Below, piece by piece: positions 1 to 5,241 of a DNA stretch of 5,241 bases. The notes below the pieces were generated by a model. The model did no database searches. It was not told the origin of the DNA and saw only the letters and a program-made list of their open reading frames with translations. The position numbers and the translations under genes were made by a program. Source of the DNA: Microcaldota archaeon (GTDB taxonomy: Archaea > Micrarchaeota > Micrarchaeia > Anstonellales > Anstonellaceae); the NCBI GenBank assembly GCA_023248665.1, contig JAHFEC010000035.1, positions 4,841-10,081 on the forward strand, given 5' to 3'. How positions within the stretch are numbered: the stretch's first letter is position 1; each line of letters opens with the position of its first letter.

Positions 1-2
1 CC

Positions 3-2033
3 GCGCCGGCCGGTGCGGTGCCGGCCGGAAAGGAAGCGGGCGGTGCAAACCGCAGCGGAGCGGCAAATGAGCCGGACATGGCAAAGGATGAGGGAAACAG
101 CACGATGCCTTCGCAGTTGGAAGGGGGCTATTGCCCTTATGCGGGTTGGAGCACCCTGTCGATCGGGGAGGGCGTGAAAATCGGCGATTGGACGGTCCAG
201 TTCATGCAGATTAACACCTCGGCGCAGCGGATGCTGGATGGCCAGATTTACCACCCCGCCATCGTCCGCGTGTTTGACTCAGATGGGCGCGATATCGGAC
301 AATATCCCGTCTATCCAAAGCAAGATCTGTCGGTTTATAGCTCGTCCGACAAGCGCGCCGAAATCATTCATATCGGCTGGGACACGGCCGGCACTTCACC
401 GGCCATGCATCGGGCCGAAATTTGGGGCCGGCCAAAAACATGCGATAAAATCGTCGCGGACGGGGCGGCAGAGAATGCGAGCCAAGAGCCCAACGGACAG
501 GTGGAATCGTTCCAGTGCGCCGTTTCGCAAACTTACCAGCCAGTGTGGCTTCACATCGGCGAGAATGCCTCTGTCGGCGATTGGAAAATCCGGCTGCAGG
601 ACATAAGCGTGGCCGTAGGGCCGCAAAACACCCACCCGGCGCTGTTTGCCGTGATGGACGAGAGCGGCAAAACCATCGGATCCGAATTACGGGCCATGCC
701 CGGGGAGGACACTCCCTTCACCCGGCCATTGGATGGGAAAACCATCAACATCCGGGTTCTGCAGATCGGCGGGATCACAACGCTGAGCGACAAATCCGCC
801 CTTGTGTGGGCCAAGCCCACCAACTGCTCGGGTCCGGTGCCGACAACAAGCCAGAAGCCTTATCCGTTGAATCTAGACTTCAGTCCGCTCCTGGGCATCC
901 TGGATTATGACTACGACCACGAGGCGGCGCTGGCCAAAGAAATGCGCCCGGACGGCGCCGACGAGCGCGGATTCTATCTTCTTGGCGCGCAAGACGCGTT
1001 CGACGGCTATCCGTTCAAAATCACCTTCCTGGGCTGGGCGCAGGGCGCGGAGGCAAGAAGCCGGCCGGCAAGCTTGTTCCGCGTGGTGCGCGAATCGGCC
1101 GGAGGAAATGACACGGTCTTTGACGGGATTAAGGTGGCCCAGAAAACAGAGCTGCTCTTTTTCTACCATGGCCGCTCCTATGCCCTGAAGGTTGGAAAAA
1201 TAGGCGGAATTGAAAACCGCCCCTCCACGCAGTGGGCCGAAGTGAAGCTGGCCGAAATCGGCTCCGGTGAGCCCAGTGCCGAGCAGAAATCCGGGATGCT
1301 GAACGCGCCCTACACGCCGGCGAATTTCGAGCGCCTGCTTTGCGGAGAATTTGCCCCCGAACGCCTAGAAGCCAACCGTCCGGGCTACCGCATTCTTGAT
1401 TATGGCAAAATAAGCCAAGTGTATGAGATGGACGGCTTGCAGCTGTTTCTGTCGGACATCAGCCGCATCGGGGAAGAAGTGCCGGCCACGCAGTATTACT
1501 CCGGGGAGTATGTGATCCACGGAACGCTGGTGGTCCTCAACAAGCAGGACAAGGTCATCTTCAAGGGCAATGCGCCCCAGAACAGCCAGGCATTCATCAC
1601 CGACCCGGACACGGGGCAACGGTATGCGCTCAAGATATTCACGATGGTGCCGGGATGCTTCGTCGAAGCCGGTGGCTGGATGGAAGTCTGGATCGAGCGC
1701 GCGGATGAAAGCTATCCGAGCAGCGGGATCGCATACAACCGGCAGGCAACATTCTGCTCGGACGACATGACCGGGTTCGTGAACGTGAGCATGGATAGGA
1801 GCGGACGGGTCGGGGCATTCGACGTCAGCCTGGATGCCGGGCCGTCCTATGGGCCCTCCTGCTACCCGTTCGATGTAAGCCTCTCGCAGGATGGCCAGCA
1901 CGTTGTCTCGCTTTCGGCGGAACCGGACAGCCTCCAAATCCTGCATAATCCGCTGGATGGCAAAGATTACGTGCTTCGGGTTTGCGAAGGGGATTGGAGG
2001 GGGGTTCCGATGCGCATATGGCCGCTAGATTAG
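3..2033 (+). CDS. Modular secreted surface protein with five beta-rich modules, 5'-partial
   Basis: No named family is recognised. The frame is open to the left edge, and the visible start consists of Ala/Gly/Pro-rich linker, so the true N-terminus (presumably a signal peptide) is probably outside the window. An internal GTG at 18 and ATGs at 78 and 105 exist but have no convincing ribosome binding site and would leave an extracytoplasmic-type protein without an export signal. Residue numbers count from the GTG at 18. About five modules of roughly 100 residues follow: 39-142, 167-270, 285-415, 442-562 and 575-671. The first two share an L-x-I-G-E...hGDW opening. All five have a late strand of the form hydroxyl/DGk-x-Y-x-h-x-V and end on a strand like A-E-h-W (W136, W264, W406 region, W558, W668). 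Cysteines bracket modules 1, 2 and 4 (C39/C142, C167/C270, C442/C547), suggesting disulfides. There are five N-X-S/T sequons. The pattern resembles archaeal S-layer-like beta-sandwich repeats; this is inference by pattern only. No enzymatic motif and no C-terminal membrane anchor are seen. Confidence 0.85.
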   Translation, partial: APAGAVPAGKEAGGANRSGAANEPDMAKDEGNSTMPSQLEGGYCPYAGWSTLSIGEGVKIGDWTVQFMQINTSAQRMLDGQIYHPAIVRVFDSDGRDIGQYPVYPKQDLSVYSSSDKRAEIIHIGWDTAGTSPAMHRAEIWGRPKTCDKIVADGAAENASQEPNGQVESFQCAVSQTYQPVWLHIGENASVGDWKIRLQDISVAVGPQNTHPALFAVMDESGKTIGSELRAMPGEDTPFTRPLDGKTINIRVLQIGGITTLSDKSALVWAKPTNCSGPVPTTSQKPYPLNLDFSPLLGILDYDYDHEAALAKEMRPDGADERGFYLLGAQDAFDGYPFKITFLGWAQGAEARSRPASLFRVVRESAGGNDTVFDGIKVAQKTELLFFYHGRSYALKVGKIGGIENRPSTQWAEVKLAEIGSGEPSAEQKSGMLNAPYTPANFERLLCGEFAPERLEANRPGYRILDYGKISQVYEMDGLQLFLSDISRIGEEVPATQYYSGEYVIHGTLVVLNKQDKVIFKGNAPQNSQAFITDPDTGQRYALKIFTMVPGCFVEAGGWMEVWIERADESYPSSGIAYNRQATFCSDDMTGFVNVSMDRSGRVGAFDVSLDAGPSYGPSCYPFDVSLSQDGQHVVSLSAEPDSLQILHNPLDGKDYVLRVCEGDWRGVPMRIWPLD
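132..827 (+). repeat. Tandem protein-level repeat: two cysteine-bracketed modules
   Basis: Two consecutive modules in the surface protein align end to end. Each begins and ends at a cysteine exactly 103 residues apart (C39-C142 and C167-C270). Shared positions include the L-x-I-G-E start, the GDW motif, an H-P-A motif before an h-x-V-h-D-x-x-G-x-x-I-G strand, and a closing strand ending W-x-x-P-x-x-C. The DNA has diverged, so this is an old duplication at protein level, not a recent DNA repeat. Confidence 0.75.
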
Positions 2034-2062
2034 AGGTAGGCGGCCCGATAGGTTTTAATGGC

Positions 2063-2069
2063 AGGTGAT
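2063..2069 (+). promoter_or_regulatory. Ribosome binding site AGGTGAT of the second gene
   Basis: AGGTGAT is complementary to the conserved ATCACCT near the 3' end of 16S rRNA. Its GGTG core lies 5 nt before the ATG at 2073 and 14 nt before the ATG at 2082. It lies inside the coding frame if the ATG at 2058 is used, which argues against that start. A short AT-rich GGTTTTAAT stretch at 2051-2059 might be a weak archaeal TATA element, but this is not supported further. Confidence 0.6.
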
Positions 2070-2072
2070 GAA

Positions 2073-3092
2073 ATGGGAACGATGAAAGAGAATGGAAAAC
2101 GGGTTCTGGCCTTCGGCCTGATAGCATGTGTGCTCGCCGCCCTTTGGGCCGGCGCGGCTGCCGCCACGGGAACGGACGGCGCGGGCGGGCCGGGCGAGGC
2201 CTGCATCCTGACGCCGCAATTTCAGGTGCTGAAGCAGAACATCCGCTCGCCCTCTGGCAGAACCGTCGAGATAGAAGTGGCGGTGGGCGGGCGGCAGGCG
2301 CCGGAATGCGGCCCCGTGCAATATGGCGTGGATTTCACCAACGCTTATGACGCGCCGACATTCTACCTAGGTGTGAGCGGGGCGGGGGAGCGGCAGAACC
2401 TGTTCATGCTTGAACCCGGCCAGGTTCGGATATTCAAGATGTATGCAGGCATTGTGCCGGGCACGGCAATGGGCAACTACACCTTGCAGATGACGGCCTA
2501 TTCGGAAGCCGACCACTGGAAGCAGACCAGCCAAAACGTCAGCATACAAGTGGAAGCAATGGAAGCGGGCGACACATACTGGGCAACCCAGCTTTATGTG
2601 GGCTGGAACACCGTGCCATTCGCGGACGGCGTGGGCGTATTCGGCTGCCCGGCCATCAGCGAGGGATATGTTTACTCGCCCTCGCGGGAGGACTATGTCC
2701 GGATGGTGCGCGAGGGCGCCACCTTTGCGCCGGCGGACGGAGCCGTTCTGCCGGCCGGCGAGAAAAACAGCGGGCTCTTTGTGTTCAGCAAGCAGCGGTG
2801 CGCGATACAGTCGCTGGTTCCGCCGGAGATTTTCGAGCGCACGGCCGTGCCGCAGGAAAAAGAGCATCTGCTCACCGCCTCGCCGGTATGGACGGGCCTG
2901 AATTCGACGCAGCTGGCGGCGGAATACTGCCCCGGCATGCCCCCAGCCCTCGAGGGCTCACCCAACCCCCTGCCGATTTCGCTCTGGAACGCCTTCGAGC
3001 AGAGATGGGAAAGATTGGGCAACCGGACGATCCAAAACGGGCAAGTGTTGCGCCTGCATGAGCGCACCTTTGCGTGCAGCCTCGGAGGATGA
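2073..3092 (+). CDS. Secreted cysteine-containing protein with GWN-type segment, unknown function
   Basis: The family is not recognised. The start at 2073 (339 aa) is chosen because AGGTGAT precedes it at good spacing; ATGs at 2058 and 2082 are alternatives. The N-terminus is a classical signal peptide: K5-R10 basic, a hydrophobic stretch 11-31 (VLAFGLIACV...), then a small-residue cleavage area near A28-A31. The mature part has two halves. Residues 44-162 look like an Ig/CARDB-like beta-sandwich, with C44 and C79 near its start and an L-x-P-G-Q-x-x-h-F strand at 113-121. Residues 170-339 contain Y-V-G-W-N-T-V-P (175-182), similar to the GWN motif of repeats found in many secreted archaeal and bacterial proteins, and an F-V-F-S-K-x-x-C strand (236-243). 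The mature protein has six cysteines, an even number compatible with three disulfides, and four N-X-S/T sequons (N135, N155, N277, N317). It follows the surface protein by 39 nt and precedes the tethered regulator by 2 nt, so it probably works with them at the cell surface. Confidence 0.8.
   Translation: MGTMKENGKRVLAFGLIACVLAALWAGAAAATGTDGAGGPGEACILTPQFQVLKQNIRSPSGRTVEIEVAVGGRQAPECGPVQYGVDFTNAYDAPTFYLGVSGAGERQNLFMLEPGQVRIFKMYAGIVPGTAMGNYTLQMTAYSEADHWKQTSQNVSIQVEAMEAGDTYWATQLYVGWNTVPFADGVGVFGCPAISEGYVYSPSREDYVRMVREGATFAPADGAVLPAGEKNSGLFVFSKQRCAIQSLVPPEIFERTAVPQEKEHLLTASPVWTGLNSTQLAAEYCPGMPPALEGSPNPLPISLWNAFEQRWERLGNRTIQNGQVLRLHERTFACSLGG
3084..3088 (+). promoter_or_regulatory. Ribosome binding site GGAGG that fixes the regulator start
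   Basis: GGAGG lies 6 nt before the ATG at 3095 and overlaps the last codons of the preceding gene. It selects ATG 3095 over the upstream GTG at 3074 and the ATG at 3089, and it makes the two genes translationally coupled (TGA at 3090-3092, then ATG at 3095). Confidence 0.8.
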
Positions 3093-3094
3093 AC

Positions 3095-4135
3095 ATGGAG
3101 CGCCAAGTCCTCGTCGGATTCGTGGGATTCCTGCTTTTGTGCACCACGGCCCGGGCGCTGGAGCCGCCCGGAATTGGGCAGGGCCTGATGGAATGGAACC
3201 TGACATTCTATTCGCAGAACAAGCCGCTGCCGGCTGATTCGTTGATCGAAGTGAGATATCCGGCGAGCGGCGGGGCGATGGCTGGGCAATACCAGACCGC
3301 CACCATCCTGGCCACGCGCGAAAACGGGAGCGCGACGCTTTATTCGAGGCAGAAGAGGCTGGCGGTCAGGTTCGTGCGCGACGATCCGGTCACCCCGGCC
3401 GAAGACGAGGCGTGGACAGGCGAGCTGGACCTTGAGCAGTGGGCAGGCGAACCAATCATCCTCCAGCCCATGGCCTATCTGGCAGGCCGGGTGGATGGGG
3501 CGGACGGAAAGGCGGCGGCAGGGGCGCTGATCGAACTGGTGTGCGACAACGGCTATGGCAGGAGCTGGAATGCATCAGCCAGCGGCGCGTTCGAACTGGA
3601 CGGGCTGCGGCCTGGCGCCTGCGTGCTTAGCGCATCCGAGGGAGGCCTCGTGGCCCGGCAGGACGTGGTACTTCGGAAAGGCGAGCTTACTTATGCTATT
3701 CTCGAGCTTGGCGAGAACGGGCTGCTGCTCGCGCTCTATGGGCTGGCCGGACTGGCCGCTCTCGCGCTTCTTTGGAGCGCGGCAAGAAGGTGGAGAACGG
3801 AGAGGACGGGACGGCCGCAACGCTCGGCGCACGCCGACGCGAAGAGGAAAAGCAGCCGCCACGGACAGGCCGGGAGGGAGCAGCGCCTTGCCAGCCAAAG
3901 GCAGAACGATTTGATGGCCACCCTCTGGCCTGAGGAGAGAAAAATCATGGAATACCTGCTCAAGAACGCGCCGGCGGTCGTGAAGGCGGCAAAGCTTCGC
4001 CGCGAACTTCTTATTCCCAAGACCAGCTTCTGGCGGCTCATGCTCGCGCTCGAGCGCAAGCAGATGCTAGTCGTCAAGAAGGACGGCTCGCGCTCCTTTA
4101 TTTCCCTGCACGAATTCTTCCGGCGCGAGGGATGA
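3095..4135 (+). CDS. Membrane-tethered winged-helix regulator with secreted sensor domain
   Basis: 346 aa, a likely one-component signalling protein that spans the membrane once. Residues 1-21 are a signal peptide ending in A-R-A, cleaved before LEPP. Residues 22-126 are an extracytoplasmic beta-rich region. Residues 127-195 resemble a carboxypeptidase-regulatory-like (transthyretin-type) beta-sandwich: L-A-G-R-V...G-K-x-A-A-G-A-x-I-E-L-V, then G-A-F-E-L-D-G-L-x-P-G, with C150 and C176 placed to form a disulfide. A membrane helix spans 209-229, followed by an Arg/Lys-rich linker (231-268), which fits a cytoplasmic side after it. Residues 275-340 form a winged helix-turn-helix: helix P279-N291, helices around V295-L306 and P308-M324, and a wing V326-S337 containing K-K-D-G-S-R. 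Archaea have many such membrane-associated wHTH regulators (COG2512-like); assignment to that group is by architecture, not by search. No kinase, receiver or ligand motif is seen. Three N-X-S/T sequons lie in the outer part (N35, N77, N159). Its likely targets include its own operon, which is inference. Confidence 0.82.
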   Translation: MERQVLVGFVGFLLLCTTARALEPPGIGQGLMEWNLTFYSQNKPLPADSLIEVRYPASGGAMAGQYQTATILATRENGSATLYSRQKRLAVRFVRDDPVTPAEDEAWTGELDLEQWAGEPIILQPMAYLAGRVDGADGKAAAGALIELVCDNGYGRSWNASASGAFELDGLRPGACVLSASEGGLVARQDVVLRKGELTYAILELGENGLLLALYGLAGLAALALLWSAARRWRTERTGRPQRSAHADAKRKSSRHGQAGREQRLASQRQNDLMATLWPEERKIMEYLLKNAPAVVKAAKLRRELLIPKTSFWRLMLALERKQMLVVKKDGSRSFISLHEFFRREG

Positions 4136-4170
4136 AAGGGGTTAAAAACCGCCTTTGCGCAATAGAAGAC

Positions 4171-4174
4171 GGTG
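4171..4174 (+). promoter_or_regulatory. Ribosome binding site GGTG before the multi-pass membrane protein
   Basis: GGTG sits 8 nt before the ATG at 4183. The competing ATG at 4132 has a purine run (GAGGG, 4127-4131) directly against it with no spacer. This is the main sequence argument for the downstream start. Confidence 0.45.
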
Positions 4175-4182
4175 TTTTTGCA

Positions 4183-5136
4183 ATGGCTCCGAACTATTTT
4201 GACGTAATCGCCGGCTTGAAAGACGCGTGGGTAAAATTCAAGGACAAGGACGTGCTGCGCTGGACGGCCATTTACATGGTGGGCGAGCTGGCCATCATGC
4301 TGGGCATGTTCATCACCCTGATCGGGGTTATTGTTTTCGGCGCCAGCGGGAAGGGGGATGCTGTTCCCTTGCTGGTTGGGTTCGCGGTCCTGCTCGCCGA
4401 ACTGGCCGGCTTGGTGGCCTTCGCGGCATACGCGATTCCGCGCACCGTGCGGGCGGCTATGAAGGCGCAGAATATCCCTCTTGCCAAAAATCCGCCGAGC
4501 GTGCTTGATTATTTCGTGTTCAGCGTCCGGCTCACGCTCGTCAACCTGTCCTGCTGGTATGACAGAAAACTTCTTGCGCCCGCGCTGGCACTGCTGGTGT
4601 TGACCGTGCTGGCCACATTCGCCGCATTCGTGCTCAACGGCGGAATCCTGCCCTGGATCCCGGCCATCGTGCTCGCCTCCCTTTTTGCCTGCGCATGGGG
4701 GGCGGCGGCTTTGGTGCACGCCGAGCGCACGAAGTTCGCGGTGCACATGTACCTGCGCGGGGACGGAACTGAAAGGGAGATGCCGCTCAAATCCTACCGG
4801 CTTGTGCACGGGCAGACCTTCGAGGTGTTCTTGGCTGGCTTCTTGGGCGGAGCAGGGCTGTACGTCATCCGAACAATCATTGATATTTTCGGGCGGGTGC
4901 TGATGTACATGCTACTCATCCCGCTCTTTTTGCTTGGCGCAGGCGTCGGAAGCGGCGGGATGCTGGTGCTCGGCATCCTGCTGGCCGTGCTCCTGTTCCT
5001 GGCGAGCGTGTTCGCGTGGGCGTTCATCGAGATGGCGCTCTGGCGCGTTTACCTGGCCGGCATGTTCAAGTATTACGACAAGATGGGCCCAGTGAAGAAG
5101 AAAGCCGGTGATAAAACAAGGAAAAAGACGTTATGA
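4183..5136 (+). CDS. Polytopic membrane protein, DUF4013-like, unknown function
   Basis: 317 aa from the chosen ATG; 334 aa if translation starts at 4132, where ATGA overlaps the stop of the preceding gene. The downstream start is preferred because of GGTG at 8 nt, because residues 1-27 (NYFDVIAGLKDAWVKFK...) look like the usual amphipathic start of this kind of membrane protein, and because the intervening 47 nt are less GC-rich (about 45%) than the genes. Six to seven hydrophobic segments are visible: 28-53, 61-85, 131-151, 158-178, about 214-235, 236-255 and 259-283. A soluble basic loop lies at 86-128 and another at 179-213. The C-terminal tail is lysine-rich (KKK at 305-307, then R/K), suggesting a cytoplasmic end. 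The layout (short N-terminal amphipathic helix, paired helices, P-R-T-V-R-A-A loop) resembles archaeal DUF4013-type integral membrane proteins; the resemblance is by eye. No transport, protease or transferase motif is recognised. It may be the membrane partner of the tethered regulator and the secreted proteins. Confidence 0.8.
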   Translation: MAPNYFDVIAGLKDAWVKFKDKDVLRWTAIYMVGELAIMLGMFITLIGVIVFGASGKGDAVPLLVGFAVLLAELAGLVAFAAYAIPRTVRAAMKAQNIPLAKNPPSVLDYFVFSVRLTLVNLSCWYDRKLLAPALALLVLTVLATFAAFVLNGGILPWIPAIVLASLFACAWGAAALVHAERTKFAVHMYLRGDGTEREMPLKSYRLVHGQTFEVFLAGFLGGAGLYVIRTIIDIFGRVLMYMLLIPLFLLGAGVGSGGMLVLGILLAVLLFLASVFAWAFIEMALWRVYLAGMFKYYDKMGPVKKKAGDKTRKKTL

Positions 5137-5138
5137 AG

Positions 5139-5167
5139 AACCGCCGGTAGAACTTAAACCGGTGGTT
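5139..5167 (+). promoter_or_regulatory. Stem-loop covering the transposase ribosome binding site
   Basis: AACCGCCGGT (5139-5148) pairs with ACCGGTGGTT (5158-5167): ten base pairs including one G-U wobble, with a 9-nt loop. The right arm holds GGTG (5161-5164), the likely ribosome binding site 5 nt before the ATG at 5170. On a transcript reading through from the upstream gene the site would be paired and hidden. No T-run follows, so it is not a typical intrinsic terminator. It may also be a structured end or target site of the insertion element. Confidence 0.6.
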
Positions 5168-5169
5168 GT

Positions 5170-5241
5170 ATGGAATATGCGGGTCTCGACGTAAGCAAGG
5201 AATCAATCGTGGTTGTCTGGAAAGACTTGGAAGGCAACACA
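5170..5241 (+). CDS. IS110-family transposase, N-terminal fragment cut by window edge
   Basis: Only 24 codons are visible, but they carry the hallmark start of the IS110/IS1111 DEDD transposases: Y-A-G-L-D-V-S-K-E followed by a hydrophobic strand (IVVVW). D7 would be the first acidic residue of the RuvC-like DEDD catalytic centre. Full-length members are usually about 300-450 aa, so nearly all of the gene, including the C-terminal serine-containing domain, is outside the window. GC is 34 of 72 bases (47%), lower than the neighbouring genes, as expected for a mobile gene. Whether it is intact cannot be judged. Confidence 0.8.
   Translation, partial: MEYAGLDVSKESIVVVWKDLEGNT

Larger units (their letters stand above)
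5137..5241 (+). mobile_element. Left part of an IS110-family insertion sequence, boundary uncertain
   Basis: The transposase start lies only 33 nt after the upstream gene. The left boundary cannot be seen: IS110-family elements often lack clear terminal inverted repeats and may make no target duplication, and the right end is outside the window. The stretch given is the intergenic gap plus the transposase start. The element could instead begin inside the 3' end of the preceding gene. Confidence 0.5.

Noticed and set aside
18..20. GTG as the true start of the surface protein
   Set aside because: The frame stays open to the left edge with the same Ala/Gly/Pro linker composition, and no export signal follows the GTG. 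A start outside the window is more likely.
6..28. Two CCGGCCGG palindromes 7 nt apart, able to form a hairpin
   Set aside because: They lie in coding sequence for a low-complexity Pro/Ala/Gly linker, where such GC-rich repeats arise from codon use. Nothing suggests a regulatory role.
1365..1946. Minus-strand open frame of 193 codons inside the surface protein gene
   Set aside because: The + strand frame has clear repeat modules here. The antisense product is Arg/His-rich with no recognisable domain or start context.
3736..4809. Long minus-strand open frame (357 codons) across the third and fourth genes
   Set aside because: It spans two well-supported + strand genes with signal peptide, wHTH and membrane helices. 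Its translation is rich in His, Arg, Gln and Pro with no domain, typical of an antisense shadow in GC-rich DNA.
5139..5167. Stem-loop read as an intrinsic terminator of the four-gene unit
   Set aside because: No T-run follows the stem, and archaeal terminators are mainly T-rich tracts. Its overlap with the transposase ribosome binding site explains it better.

Overview
The window is GC-rich and gene-dense. It most likely comes from an archaeon, quite possibly an uncultivated lineage, but the lineage cannot be fixed from this sequence alone. Four things point to Archaea. One gene joins a secreted N-terminal domain, a single membrane helix and a cytoplasmic winged-helix domain, an architecture typical of archaeal membrane-bound regulators. 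The surface protein is built of S-layer-like beta modules. The exported proteins carry many N-X-S/T sequons. The ribosome binding sites are of the GGTG/GGAGG type. A GC-rich bacterium is not excluded.

All genes are on the + strand. From left to right: (1) a large modular surface protein, cut off at its N-terminus by the window edge (3-2033); (2) a secreted, cysteine-containing protein with a clear signal peptide (2073-3092); (3) the membrane-tethered winged-helix protein (3095-4135), 2 nt after gene 2; (4) a multi-pass membrane protein (4183-5136, or 4132 if it overlaps gene 3 by ATGA); (5) the first 24 codons of an IS110-family transposase (5170-5241), cut by the right edge. There are no RNA genes, no CRISPR array and no gene-free stretch over 50 nt.

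Genes 1-4 look like one transcription unit. Two products face outward, one links the outside to a DNA-binding domain inside, and one is an integral membrane protein. A reasonable hypothesis is a cell-surface system whose state is reported by the tethered regulator. No catalytic motif is visible in any of the four, so the substrate or signal is unknown.

The right end is a mobile-element junction. A 10-bp stem-loop lies between gene 4 and the transposase and buries the transposase's ribosome binding site. This looks like protection of the element against translation from read-through transcripts.
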